From: Streptomyces sp. NBC_00448
Lineage (GTDB): Bacteria; Actinomycetota; Actinomycetes; Streptomycetales; Streptomycetaceae
Assembly (NCBI RefSeq): GCF_036014115.1
Contig: NZ_CP107913.1
Location: forward strand, 6,875,501-6,939,500
DNA: 64,000 nt
Direction: 5' to 3'
This document shows positions 7,187-15,997 of this stretch, in pieces. Every line of letters begins with the position of its first letter. The stretch's first letter is position 1. Below the pieces are notes generated by a model that was not told where the DNA came from, did not search any database, and saw only the letters and a program-made list of their open reading frames with translations. The position numbers and the translations under genes were made by a program.

Positions 7187-8758
7187 ATGGCGGAGCTCAC
7201 GATCCGGCCGGAGGAGATCCGGGACGCGCTGGATACTTTCGTCCAGTCGTACCAGCCGGACGCCGCCTCGCGCGAGGAGGTCGGCACGGTCAGCGTTGCC
7301 GGTGACGGCATCGCGAAGGTCGAGGGTCTGCCCTCGGCCATGGCGAACGAGTTGCTGAAGTTCGAGGACGGCACCCTCGGCCTCGCCCTCAACCTCGAGG
7401 AGCGCGAGATCGGTGCGATCATCCTCGGCGAGTTCGACGGCGTGGAGGAGGGCCAGCCGGTGCAGCGCACCGGTGAGGTGCTCTCCGTCGCGGTCGGTGA
7501 GGGCTACCTCGGCCGGGTCATCGACCCGCTGGGCAACCCGATCGACGGCCTCGGCGAGATCGAGACCGAGGGCCGGCGTGCCCTCGAACTCCAGGCGCCC
7601 ACCGTCATGCAGCGCAAGTCGGTGCACGAGCCGATGCAGACCGGCCTCAAGGCCGTCGACGCGATGACCCCGATCGGCCGCGGCCAGCGCCAGCTGATCA
7701 TCGGTGACCGGCAGACCGGCAAGACCGCGCTGACCATCGACACGATCATCAACCAGCGCGACAACTGGCGCTCGGGCGACCCGAAGAAGCAGGTCCGCTG
7801 CATCTACGTCGCCATCGGCCAGAAGGGCTCCACCATCGCGGGCGTACGCGCCTCGCTGGAGGAGGCCGGCGCGCTGGAGTACACCACGATCGTCGCCGCC
7901 CCGGCGTCCGACCCGGCCGGCTTCAAGTACCTCGCCCCGTACACCGGCTCGGCCATCGGCCAGCACTGGATGTACCAGGGCAAGCACGTCCTGATCATCT
8001 TCGACGACCTGTCGAAGCAGGCCGACGCCTACCGCGCCGTCTCCCTGCTGCTGCGCCGCCCGCCGGGCCGCGAGGCGTACCCGGGTGACGTCTTCTACCT
8101 GCACTCCCGCCTGCTGGAGCGCTGCGCGAAGCTCTCCGACGACCTCGGCGCCGGCTCCATGACCGGTTTGCCGATCGTGGAGACCAAGGCCAACGACGTG
8201 TCGGCGTTCATCCCGACCAACGTCATCTCCATCACCGACGGCCAGTGCTTCCTGGAGTCCGACCTGTTCAACGCCGGCCAGCGGCCCGCGCTGAACGTCG
8301 GTATCTCGGTCTCCCGGGTCGGCGGCTCCGCGCAGATCAAGGCGATGCGCAAGGTGGCCGGCCGGCTCAAGCTGGACCTGGCGCAGTTCCGCGAGCTGGA
8401 GGCGTTCGCCGCCTTCGGTTCCGACCTCGACGCGGCCTCCAAGGCGCAGCTCGGCCGTGGTCAGCGGATGATGGAACTGGTCAAGCAGGGCCAGTACGCG
8501 CCGTTCCCGATCGAGGACCAGGTCGTGTCGATCTGGGCCGGCACCACCGGCAAGCTCGACGACGTACCGGTCGAGGACATCCGCCGGTTCGAGCGCGAGC
8601 TGCTGGACTACCTGCACCGCGAGCACAAGTCGATGCTCACCGCGATCGTCGAGACCGGCCAGCTGCCGGACGAGACCGTGGAAGCGCTGACCGACGCGGT
8701 GGCCGCCTTCAAGAAGCAGTTCGAGACGTCCTCGGGCGCGCTGCTGGTCGAGGGCTGA
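7187..8758 (+). CDS. atpA: F1Fo ATP synthase subunit alpha (AtpA)
   Basis: The alpha subunit carries the non-catalytic nucleotide sites of F1. It is 523 residues from ATG 7187. The P-loop GDRQTGKT is at residues 173-180, and the LRRPPGREAYPGDVFY segment and VGGSAQIKAMRKVAG are family signatures, with the arginine finger in the SVSRVGGSAQ region. The start is chosen for MAELTIRPEEIRDAL, the usual actinobacterial N-terminus, with purines (AGCAGGGA) just upstream; a frame from 7139 adds an unlikely 16 residues. Confidence 0.97.
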   Translation: MAELTIRPEEIRDALDTFVQSYQPDAASREEVGTVSVAGDGIAKVEGLPSAMANELLKFEDGTLGLALNLEEREIGAIILGEFDGVEEGQPVQRTGEVLSVAVGEGYLGRVIDPLGNPIDGLGEIETEGRRALELQAPTVMQRKSVHEPMQTGLKAVDAMTPIGRGQRQLIIGDRQTGKTALTIDTIINQRDNWRSGDPKKQVRCIYVAIGQKGSTIAGVRASLEEAGALEYTTIVAAPASDPAGFKYLAPYTGSAIGQHWMYQGKHVLIIFDDLSKQADAYRAVSLLLRRPPGREAYPGDVFYLHSRLLERCAKLSDDLGAGSMTGLPIVETKANDVSAFIPTNVISITDGQCFLESDLFNAGQRPALNVGISVSRVGGSAQIKAMRKVAGRLKLDLAQFRELEAFAAFGSDLDAASKAQLGRGQRMMELVKQGQYAPFPIEDQVVSIWAGTTGKLDDVPVEDIRRFERELLDYLHREHKSMLTAIVETGQLPDETVEALTDAVAAFKKQFETSSGALLVEG

Positions 8759-8762
8759 TCGC

Positions 8763-9695
8763 ATGGGCGCACAGATTCGGGTCTACAAGCGCCGGATCAG
8801 GTCCGTCACCGCCACCAAGAAGATCACCAAGGCGATGGAGATGATCGCGGCCTCGCGGATCATCAAGGCCCAGCGTCAGGTGACGGCCTCGTCCCCGTAC
8901 GCGGACGAGCTGACCCGCGCGGTGACCGCGGTCGCGACCGGTTCCAACACCAAGCACCCGCTGACCACCGAGGCGGAGCACCCCAGCCGTGCCGCGGTGC
9001 TGGTCATCACCAGCGACCGCGGTCTGGCCGGCGGGTACTCGTCCAACGCGATCAAGGCGGCCGAGCGGCTCACCGAGCGGCTGCGCGCGGAGGGCAAGGA
9101 GGTCGACTCCTACCTGATCGGCCGCAAGGCGGTGGCGTACTACGCGTTCCGTGAGCGCAAGGTCGCCGGCTCCTGGACCGGTTTCTCGGACAGCCCGAGC
9201 TACGCCGACGCCAAGGCCGCGGCGGCACCGATGATCGAGTCGGTGCTGGCGGACACGGCCGACGGCGGCGTGGACGAACTGCACATCGTCTTCACGCAGT
9301 TCGTGTCGATGATGACCCAGAACCCGGTGGACCGGCGGCTGCTGCCGCTGTCGGTCAAGGACCAGGACGGCGGGGTCGGCGACGGCGACGCCGCACCGGC
9401 GAAGAGCGAGGCCCTGCCGCTGTTCGAGTTCGAGCCGTCCGCGGAAGGCGTGCTCGACGCGCTGCTGCCGCGGTACGTCGAGAGCCGGATCTACAACGCC
9501 CTGCTCCAGGCCGCCGCTTCCGAGCACGCGGCCCGCCGCCGGGCGATGAAGTCCGCCACGGACAACGCGGAAGACCTCATCAAGTCGCTCACGCGGCTTG
9601 CCAACGCGGCCCGACAGGCCGACATCACCCAGGAAATCAGCGAGATCGTCGGTGGCGCCAGCGCCCTCGCCGACGCGAGCGCGGGGAGTGACTGA
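8763..9695 (+). CDS. atpG: F1Fo ATP synthase subunit gamma (AtpG)
   Basis: Gamma is the central rotor shaft. The N-terminal helix MGAQIRVYKRRIRSVTATKKITKAMEMIA and the C-terminal helix ending in ITQEISEIVGGA are the two strands of the coiled-coil axle. The 310-residue length includes the short insertion in the middle (about residues 200-218, acidic and Ala-rich) commonly seen in actinobacterial gamma. It begins four bases after the atpA stop, so translation is probably coupled. Confidence 0.96.
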   Translation: MGAQIRVYKRRIRSVTATKKITKAMEMIAASRIIKAQRQVTASSPYADELTRAVTAVATGSNTKHPLTTEAEHPSRAAVLVITSDRGLAGGYSSNAIKAAERLTERLRAEGKEVDSYLIGRKAVAYYAFRERKVAGSWTGFSDSPSYADAKAAAAPMIESVLADTADGGVDELHIVFTQFVSMMTQNPVDRRLLPLSVKDQDGGVGDGDAAPAKSEALPLFEFEPSAEGVLDALLPRYVESRIYNALLQAAASEHAARRRAMKSATDNAEDLIKSLTRLANAARQADITQEISEIVGGASALADASAGSD

Positions 9696-9700
9696 CCACT

Positions 9701-11155
9701 ATGACCACCACTGCTGAAACGGCACCCACGGCCGGCGTGGCCGCCGGCCGCGTAGCCCGGGTCATCGGCCCGGTCGTCGACGTGGAGTTCCCCGTCGACG
9801 CCATGCCGGAGATCTACAACGCCCTCCACGTCGAGGTCGACGACTACGCCGAGGCGGGCGCGAAGAAGACGCTGACCCTCGAAGTCGCGCAGCACCTCGG
9901 CGACGGCCTGGTCCGCGCGATCTCCATGCAGCCCACCGACGGCCTGGTCCGCCAGGCCCCGGTGACCGACACCGGCAACGGCATCACCGTGCCGGTCGGC
10001 GACGTCACCAAGGGCCGCGTCTTCAACACCCTCGGCCAGATCCTCAACGAGCCGGCGGCCGAGTCCGAGGTCACCGAGCGCTGGGCGATCCACCGCAAGG
10101 CGCCGAAGTTCGACGACCTCGAGTCGAAGACCGAGATGTTCGAGACCGGCCTGAAGGTCGTCGACCTGCTCACCCCGTACGTCAAGGGCGGCAAGATCGG
10201 CCTGTTCGGCGGCGCGGGCGTCGGCAAGACCGTGCTCATCCAGGAAATGATCATGCGTGTGGCGAAGCTGCACGAGGGCGTTTCCGTGTTCGCCGGCGTC
10301 GGCGAGCGCACCCGTGAGGGCAACGACCTGATCGCGGAGATGGAAGAGTCCGGCGTGCTGCCGCAGACCGCGCTGGTCTTCGGTCAGATGGACGAGCCGC
10401 CGGGCACCCGGCTGCGGGTCGCGCTGGCCGGTCTGACCATGGCGGAGTACTTCCGCGATGTGCAGGGCCAGGACGTGCTGTTCTTCATCGACAACATCTT
10501 CCGGTTCACCCAGGCCGGCTCCGAGGTCTCCACGCTGCTCGGCCGGATGCCCTCCGCGGTGGGTTACCAGCCGAACCTGGCGGACGAGATGGGCCAGCTC
10601 CAGGAGCGGATCACCTCGACCCGTGGTCACTCGATCACCTCGATGCAGGCGATCTACGTCCCCGCGGACGACCTGACCGACCCGGCCCCGGCCACCACCT
10701 TCGCCCACCTCGACGCGACGACCGTGCTCTCGCGGCCGATCTCGGAGAAGGGCATCTACCCCGCGGTGGACCCGCTGGACTCCACCTCGCGCATCCTGGA
10801 CCCGCGCTACATCACGCAGGAGCACTACGACTGCGCCTCGCGCGTCAAGGGAATCCTGCAGAAGTACAAGGACCTCCAGGACATCATCTCCATCCTCGGT
10901 ATCGACGAGCTCGGCGAGGAGGACAAGCTCACCGTCTTCCGTGCCCGCCGGATCGAGCGCTTCCTGTCGCAGAACACCCACGCGGCGAAGCAGTTCACCG
11001 GTGTGGACGGCTCGGACGTGTCGCTGGACGAGTCCATCACGGCGTTCAACGCGATCGCCGATGGTGAGTTCGACCACTTCCCGGAGCAGGCGTTCTTCAT
11101 GTGCGGTGGCCTGGAGGACCTCAAGGCCAACGCCAAGAAGCTGGGCGTGAGCTGA
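9701..11155 (+). CDS. atpD: F1Fo ATP synthase subunit beta (AtpD)
   Basis: The catalytic subunit. The P-loop GGAGVGKT is at residues 170-177, GERTREGNDL holds the catalytic glutamate region, Walker B is VLFFIDNIFRF, and the DELSEED-like loop reads IDELGEEDKL. The 484-residue length is normal. ATG 9701 follows the atpG stop by five bases; the short N-terminal extension rich in Thr and Ala (MTTTAETAPTAG) is common in streptomycetes. Confidence 0.97.
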   Translation: MTTTAETAPTAGVAAGRVARVIGPVVDVEFPVDAMPEIYNALHVEVDDYAEAGAKKTLTLEVAQHLGDGLVRAISMQPTDGLVRQAPVTDTGNGITVPVGDVTKGRVFNTLGQILNEPAAESEVTERWAIHRKAPKFDDLESKTEMFETGLKVVDLLTPYVKGGKIGLFGGAGVGKTVLIQEMIMRVAKLHEGVSVFAGVGERTREGNDLIAEMEESGVLPQTALVFGQMDEPPGTRLRVALAGLTMAEYFRDVQGQDVLFFIDNIFRFTQAGSEVSTLLGRMPSAVGYQPNLADEMGQLQERITSTRGHSITSMQAIYVPADDLTDPAPATTFAHLDATTVLSRPISEKGIYPAVDPLDSTSRILDPRYITQEHYDCASRVKGILQKYKDLQDIISILGIDELGEEDKLTVFRARRIERFLSQNTHAAKQFTGVDGSDVSLDESITAFNAIADGEFDHFPEQAFFMCGGLEDLKANAKKLGVS

Positions 11156-11308
11156 CGCCTCGCACCACCCGGGCCGCCAGGCCCACGCGACCGGGGGGCG
11201 ATCCGGTGGACTCCGCAGGGGGTCCTCGGACCAGCCTTCCGGTCGCACCCCTTATTCTGTGTCCTACGCATCCTCCGCAGGCGGTGGGTGCCAACCCGAG
11301 GAGCCGTC

Positions 11309-11683
11309 TTGGCCGATCTTCACGTCGAGCTGGTCGCCGCGGACCGCAACGTCTGGTCCGGCGAGGCCAACCTGGTCGTCGCCCGTACCAAGTCGGGTGA
11401 CATCGGCATCATGGCCAACCACGAGCCGCTGCTCGGGGTGCTCCAGTCCGGTCCGATCACCATCAGGACCAGCGACGGCGGCACCGTCATCGCCGCCGTG
11501 CACGGCGGGTTCATCTCCTTCGCGGACAACAAGCTCTCCGTCCTCGCGGAGATCGCCGAACTCGCCGACGAGATCGACGTCGACCGGGCGGAGCGGGCAC
11601 TGCAGCGCTCCAAGTCCGAGGACGACGCCGGTGCCGAGCGCCGGGCGGAGGTGCGGCTCGCCGCCGCGGCGGGCGCACGCTGA
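11309..11683 (+). CDS. atpC: F1Fo ATP synthase subunit epsilon (AtpC)
   Basis: Epsilon binds gamma and the c-ring and can inhibit ATP hydrolysis. The beta-sandwich domain starts ADLHVELVAADRNVWSGEA, and the C-terminal part has the two short helices (LADEIDVDRAERALQRSKS). The TTG at 11309 is preferred: GAGGAG lies at 11298-11303 and it gives the standard family N-terminus; a GTG at 11288 would add seven unlikely residues. The gene is separated from atpD by 153 bp, the widest gap in the operon after atpI-atpB. Confidence 0.92.
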   Translation: MADLHVELVAADRNVWSGEANLVVARTKSGDIGIMANHEPLLGVLQSGPITIRTSDGGTVIAAVHGGFISFADNKLSVLAEIAELADEIDVDRAERALQRSKSEDDAGAERRAEVRLAAAAGAR

Positions 11684-11721
11684 AGGACGTTTGACCGCAG
11701 GACGTAGTACCAGCAGGACCA

Positions 11722-11761
11722 CGGTGCCGCGGACCGCCCGCAGGGGCGGTCCGCGGCACCG
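11722..11761 (+). terminator. Perfect 18-bp hairpin after the ATP synthase operon
   Basis: The arms 11722-11739 and 11744-11761 are exactly complementary around a GCAG tetraloop. No U-run follows, as is common for actinobacterial terminators. Its place 39 bp after atpC suggests it ends or trims the atp transcript. Confidence 0.75.
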
Positions 11762-11801
11762 GCACAGCAAGGGCGGCAACTCATTCGAGGCGAGGAGGTC
11801 G

Positions 11802-12257
11802 GTGGACGTGATCCTCGCTTTCGAAGTGGGCGGCGCGGTCCTGGTGGCAGCGCTGCTCGGTCTCTTCCTCTTCGGGCTGCGCCGGCGCCTCATCCAGCGC
11901 CCCGGCGGCACCTTCGACTGCTCGCTGCGCCCGGCCCCGGCCGGCGACGCCGAGTCGGCCGCCGGCAAGGGCTGGGTCTACGGAGTGGCCCGCTACAGCG
12001 GTGACCGGGTGGAGTGGTTCCGGGTCTTCTCCTACGCGATCCGGCCGCGCCAGGTGCTGGAGCGCCCCTCGATCGAGGTCACCGGCCGCCGCGAACCCCA
12101 GGGCTCGGAGGAACTGGCCCTGCTGTCGGACGCGGTGGTGCTCTGCTGCGTCCACCGAGGCGTCCGGCTGGAGCTGGCGATGAGCGACGACGCCCTGACG
12201 GGTTTCCTCGCCTGGCTGGAGGCGGCCCCGCCCGGCCAACGCGTCAACGTGGCGTAG
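11802..12257 (+). CDS. DUF2550 domain-containing membrane protein
   Basis: This 151-residue protein has one N-terminal hydrophobic segment (about residues 4-25, LAFEVGGAVLVAALLGLFLFGL) followed by RRRLIQRPGGTFDCSLR, the typical DUF2550 opening, and a compact soluble domain. Function is unknown. DUF2550 genes regularly follow atpC in actinobacteria, and this one does so 118 bp after atpC. GTG 11802 is preceded by GAGGAGGT. Translation from further upstream would run through the terminator hairpin and is unlikely. Confidence 0.88.
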   Translation: MDVILAFEVGGAVLVAALLGLFLFGLRRRLIQRPGGTFDCSLRPAPAGDAESAAGKGWVYGVARYSGDRVEWFRVFSYAIRPRQVLERPSIEVTGRREPQGSEELALLSDAVVLCCVHRGVRLELAMSDDALTGFLAWLEAAPPGQRVNVA

Positions 12258-13500
12258 CCGTGCGGGCGGTGCGGCGGGTGTCGACGTCGCGGTAGACGTA
12301 GGTGGCGAGGGTCAAGGCCGTCGCCAGGTAGAAGAGCCACATGCCGCTACCGGGCGCGGGGTGGTACGTGGAGCCGTAGTAGGGGGCGCCCTCGACCGCC
12401 TGCCAGACAAGGCATCCCGCGGTCAGCGCCGCGCCGGCGCGGCCCACCGCTCTGGGCAGGGTTCCGGTGCTCGGCCTGAGCGTGACGCTCAGCACCAGGG
12501 TCGCGATCAGTCCGAGGAGGACGAGCGCGGTGGTGATCGCCGGCCAGTCCCCCTGGTTCCGGTAATCGCCCTCGAGGGCCAGGCGGGACTGCCAGGCGAA
12601 GAACGGCACCACGGCCTGGTCGTCTCCCCCTCCCATCGCGGGCAGGAACGCGGAGACCAGGAAGATCGCTGCCGAAGCCACGGGCAGGAGGAGCTTCGGG
12701 GGTTGCCGCCGGCGCAGTACGAGAGTCGGCGGCGCTGCCGGCGCGGGCGGTGGGACGGGCCCGCGCAACTGCCGTGCGCACTCGGCGGCGGACGGCCGGT
12801 CCTGGGGGAACGGCGATGTCATGCGGGTGAGTAACGGCATCAGGTGCCCGGGGATCGCGGCGCGGCCGGTGTCGGTCTGGTGGGCGACGGGGCCGGGTTG
12901 GCCGGTGAGTTTCTCGACCAGGACGAGGCCGAGCGCGTAGACGTCCGAGGCGGGCGTGGCCGTCTCGCCCTGGAGCTGTTCCGGTGCCATGTAGGCGGGG
13001 GTGCCGAAGCCGTAACCGGTGTTGGTGAGCGTCCGGGTCAGGGAGTTGTCGTCACGGGCGATGCCGAAGTCCATCAGCACGGCCCGTCCGTCCGGGCAGA
13101 TCATGATGTTGGCGGGCTTGATGTCCCGGTGCACGATCTTCGCCGCATGGACATGCGCGAGGGCGTCGGCCAGCCGCGCCCCGGTCTCGCCGACCGCGGC
13201 CACCTGGGCGGTCTGCCAGGTGAGGCCGTTCAGCTTCTCCATCACCAGGTAGGGCAGCGGCCGGCCGTCGTGGTCGAGCGTCCCGGCGTCGTGCACCGTG
13301 ACGATGCTGCCGTGGTTGAGCGAGGCGAGGGTCCTGGCCTCGCGGGCGAATCGCCTGGCCGCTTCCGGGTACTGCACGACACCTGTGACGAACTTGATCG
13401 CGACCGGCCGGTGGAGGGTCTCGTCCAGCGCCTCCCAGACCTCGCCGAGTCCGCCGTTCCCCAGCACGCGCTGCACCCGATAGCGCCCCCCGACCATCAT
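12244..13500 (-). CDS. Serine/threonine protein kinase with four C-terminal membrane segments
   Basis: A Hanks-type kinase. The glycine loop is LGNGGLGEVWEA, the lysine is in VAIKFV, the catalytic loop IVHRDIKPANIM, the magnesium loop LMDFGIAR and the activation end GTPAYMAPEQL. The kinase domain covers about residues 7-265. After a Pro-rich linker come four hydrophobic segments (about 290-312, 335-355, 367-388 and 395-415) with only short loops, so no PASTA sensor domain. The start is ATG 13500 or 13497; a TTG at 13512 with a stronger GGAGG is possible. It is convergent with the DUF2550 gene, whose 3' end it overlaps by 14 bp. It is the only gene here that breaks the housekeeping order. Confidence 0.9.
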   Translation of the reverse strand: MMVGGRYRVQRVLGNGGLGEVWEALDETLHRPVAIKFVTGVVQYPEAARRFAREARTLASLNHGSIVTVHDAGTLDHDGRPLPYLVMEKLNGLTWQTAQVAAVGETGARLADALAHVHAAKIVHRDIKPANIMICPDGRAVLMDFGIARDDNSLTRTLTNTGYGFGTPAYMAPEQLQGETATPASDVYALGLVLVEKLTGQPGPVAHQTDTGRAAIPGHLMPLLTRMTSPFPQDRPSAAECARQLRGPVPPPAPAAPPTLVLRRRQPPKLLLPVASAAIFLVSAFLPAMGGGDDQAVVPFFAWQSRLALEGDYRNQGDWPAITTALVLLGLIATLVLSVTLRPSTGTLPRAVGRAGAALTAGCLVWQAVEGAPYYGSTYHPAPGSGMWLFYLATALTLATYVYRDVDTRRTARTATPR

Positions 13501-13561
13501 GTCCTCGTGCAACCCGGCCCCTCCGTTCGCGTGACGCCGCCCGGTGGCTCGGCCGGGCATG

Positions 13562-13595
13562 GTCAAAAGCCAGAGGTCATAGTCAAAACCAGAGG
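13562..13595 (-). repeat. Two 14-15-bp direct repeats upstream of the kinase gene
   Basis: GTCAAAAGCCAGAGG at 13562-13576 recurs as GTCAAAACCAGAGG at 13582-13595, a 20-bp period. It lies 60-95 bp before the kinase start and could be an activator or repressor site. On the minus strand each copy contains TTTTGAC, which is -35-like. Confidence 0.45.
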
Positions 13596-13692
13596 AGGCG
13601 GCCGGGACAAGACCTCGCCCGATCACGGACGGCCGCGGTTACGACGGTCGCCACGACGGCCGTGGCGGCGCCGGTGGCCGACGGTGGTCGCG

Positions 13693-14265
13693 TCAGCGCT
13701 CACCGCCCGGCACCCACAGCACGTCGCCGCGGGCGACGTTGGCGGTGCGGGCGAGGATGAAGAGCAGGTCGGAGAGCCGGTTCAGATAGGTGGCGGTGAG
13801 CGGGTTCATCGTGTCACCGTGCTCGTCCAGCGCCGCCCAGGTGGAGCGCTCGGCCCGGCGGACCACGGTGGTCGCCTGGTGCAGCAGTGCCGCGCCCGGG
13901 GTGCCGCCGGGCAGGATGAAGCTGCGCAGCTTGTCCAGCTCCGCGAGGAAGCGGTCGCACTCCGCCTCCAGCCGGTCCACGTAGGGCTGCTCCACCCGCA
14001 GCGGCGGGTACTTCGGGTCCGGCACCACCGGGGTGGCCAGGTCCGCGCCCACGTCGAAGAGCTCGTTCTGGACCCGGGTCACGACGGCGGCCACCGGCTC
14101 CGCGAGATCGCCGAGCGCGAGCGCCACCCCGAGCACCGCGTTCGCCTCGTTGGCGTCGGCGTACGCGCCGATCCGCGGGTCGGTCTTGGCCGTACGGCTC
14201 ATGTCGCCGAGCGCCGTCGTGCCGTCGTCGCCGGTACGGGTGTAGATACGGGTGAGGTTGACCAT
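13693..14265 (-). CDS. Cob(I)yrinic acid a,c-diamide / cob(I)alamin adenosyltransferase, PduO type
   Basis: The enzyme adenosylates cob(I)alamin with ATP to give coenzyme B12. The PduO-type N-terminus is MVNLTRIYTRTGDDGTTALGD (ATP-binding T-R-T-G-D-D-G-T-T), followed by DPRIGAYADANEANAVLG and, near the end, RRAERSTW and YLNRLSDLLFILAR, all family signatures. It is 190 residues. ATG 14265 gives the standard N-terminus; longer frames are unsupported. TACGCT seven bases before the ATG suggests a leaderless mRNA. It would supply the cofactor for the acyl-CoA mutases represented later in this window (IcmA). Confidence 0.93.
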   Translation of the reverse strand: MVNLTRIYTRTGDDGTTALGDMSRTAKTDPRIGAYADANEANAVLGVALALGDLAEPVAAVVTRVQNELFDVGADLATPVVPDPKYPPLRVEQPYVDRLEAECDRFLAELDKLRSFILPGGTPGAALLHQATTVVRRAERSTWAALDEHGDTMNPLTATYLNRLSDLLFILARTANVARGDVLWVPGGER

Positions 14266-14434
14266 GCCGACGAGCGTAGGGCCTGCCCGGCCCGGTCCGT
14301 GCCGCCACCAACCGGCCGCGCCGCCCCAACTGTGCGACCAAGGACACACGGTGACGCGGCCGACATCATGCTGCGCCCGGTGCTGAAGGGGCGTTAGGGT
14401 CCGGGCCAGATACCCCGACGGAGAGGTGTGTGCC

Positions 14435-15283
14435 GTGGCGAAGAAGGTCGCCGTCATCGGAGCCGGACTGATGGGCGCCGGCATCGCGCAGGTGTCCGCG
14501 CAGGCGGGCTACGAGGTGGTTCTGCGGGACGTGACCGACGAGGCGCTGGCCCGCGGCCGGAGCGGAATCGCCGCGTCCTACGACAAGTTCGTGGCGAAGG
14601 GGAAGCTGACCGCGCAGGACGCCGAGGCCGCGCTCGCCCGGATCACCACGACCACCGACCTGGACGCGGCGGCCGATGCCGACCTCGTGGTGGAGGCGGT
14701 CTTCGAGGAGGTCGAGGTGAAGCGGGAGATCTTCCGCACCCTCGACCGGCTGGTCGGCGACGACACGGTGCTCGCCTCCAACACCTCCGCGATCCCGATC
14801 ACGAAGATCGCCGCGGCCACCGAGCGCCCCGAACGGGTCGTCGGCACCCACTTCTTCTCGCCGGTGCCGCTGATGGGGCTGTGCGAGCTGGTCCGCGGCC
14901 ACAAGACCAGCGACGACACGCTCGCCCGGGCAAGGGAGTTCGCGGAGCGCACCGGCAAGACCTGCATCGTCGTCAACCGCGACGTGGCGGGCTTCGTGAC
15001 CACCCGGCTGATCTCCGCGCTGGTGGTGGAGGCGGTCAAGCTCTACGAGTCCGGGGTCGCCACCGCGGAGGACATCGACACCGCGTGCAAGCTCGGCTTC
15101 GGGCATGCGATGGGCCCGCTCGCCACCACCGACCTCACCGGGGTGGACATCCTGCTGCACGCCACCGGGAACATCTACATCGAGTCCCAGGACGAGAAGT
15201 TCGCCCCGCCGGAGCTGATGCGGCGGATGGTCGACGCGGGTGACCTGGGCCGAAAGAGCGGGCAGGGGTTCTACACGTACTAA
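14435..15283 (+). CDS. 3-hydroxybutyryl-CoA dehydrogenase
   Basis: NAD(P)-dependent oxidation or reduction at the 3-position of short acyl-CoAs, in fatty-acid or butyrate/polyketide precursor metabolism. The dinucleotide site GAGLMG is at residues 9-14, the catalytic His is His139 in GTHFFSP, with Glu in MGLCELV, and Asn in the VVNRDVAGFV stretch. It ends GRKSGQGFYTY, the family C-terminus. GTG 14435 has GGAGAGG upstream; another GTG at 14426 is less well spaced. The divergent neighbour is the adenosyltransferase gene. Confidence 0.94.
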   Translation: MAKKVAVIGAGLMGAGIAQVSAQAGYEVVLRDVTDEALARGRSGIAASYDKFVAKGKLTAQDAEAALARITTTTDLDAAADADLVVEAVFEEVEVKREIFRTLDRLVGDDTVLASNTSAIPITKIAAATERPERVVGTHFFSPVPLMGLCELVRGHKTSDDTLARAREFAERTGKTCIVVNRDVAGFVTTRLISALVVEAVKLYESGVATAEDIDTACKLGFGHAMGPLATTDLTGVDILLHATGNIYIESQDEKFAPPELMRRMVDAGDLGRKSGQGFYTY

Positions 15284-15352
15284 CCGACGTCACTCCAAGG
15301 AGTGAATTCGGTCTCGGTTCGCTCACAGGCGGCAACTTCTGTATACGACGGA

Positions 15353-15377
15353 CCGTCAGTTGTGTGAGGACTGACGG
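15353..15377 (+). terminator. Inverted repeat after the 3-hydroxybutyryl-CoA dehydrogenase gene
   Basis: CCGTCAGT (15353-15360) and ACTGACGG (15370-15377) pair perfectly around a nine-base loop, 70 bp past the stop. It is a likely terminator, or an operator for the STAS gene that starts 92 bp later. Confidence 0.5.
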
Positions 15378-15468
15378 GTCGACGCGTTCACGCCGCTCGC
15401 ACGGCATCCATGCCGGCACCGTGTCCGCACCAGCACCGTGTCCATGCCAGCACCGTCCGGGAGTGACT

Positions 15469-15768
15469 ATGCACATCAGGGGCGACCACGCCGAGCTGGT
15501 CGTCGGGGGGCGCCTCGACGTGCGCAGCGCTGCGGACGCCCGTACGGCCCTGCACACCGCGCTGGACGCCGGGCACGGCGACCTGGTGCTGGACCTGACC
15601 GAACTCGACTCGTGGGACGCGACCGGCCTCGGTGTGATCATGGGCGCGCACCGGCGGGCCGGCCGCGGCGGCCGCCGGCTGGTGCTGCGCGGTGTGCCCC
15701 CACAGATGCAGCGGCTGCTGATCGCCACCCGGCTGCACCGAATCCTCGCGTTCGAGGCGGAAACGTAA
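15469..15768 (+). CDS. STAS-domain protein lacking the phosphorylatable serine
   Basis: A 99-residue single STAS domain related to anti-sigma-factor antagonists (SpoIIAA/RsbV). In active antagonists the conserved segment reads DSTGLG with a Ser that is phosphorylated by the partner kinase; here it reads SWDATGLGVIMG, with Ala51 in its place after Asp50. The protein therefore should not be switched off by phosphorylation in the usual way. The end carries an RRLVLRGVPPQMQRLL helix typical of this actinobacterial subgroup. ATG 15469 follows GGGAG at 15459-15463. It precedes a large P-loop/TPR membrane protein on the same strand. Confidence 0.85.
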   Translation: MHIRGDHAELVVGGRLDVRSAADARTALHTALDAGHGDLVLDLTELDSWDATGLGVIMGAHRRAGRGGRRLVLRGVPPQMQRLLIATRLHRILAFEAET

Positions 15769-15997
15769 TCCGCGGCAGCCAACCGCACGTAAAAGGCGTA
15801 ACGGACGCTTCTCGCAGGTGAGGCACCCCCGGCACTTCATGGATGGTGTGCGAGCCCTTAGAGTTTGCGCATCGATGGCCAGGAGGCGTGCCACCGCGTA
15901 CGCCGCAGTAGGGGAATCCGGGCGGCGGTCCGTGAGCGCGGACCCGCGGCAGCCCGTGGCGGCCCCCAACCAGTGACGCACCTTGGGGGCGTACGAC

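Noticed and set aside
5930..8764. Long minus-strand open frame over atpF-atpA
   Set aside because: Asp/Arg/Val-rich shadow of well-identified atp genes, no motif.
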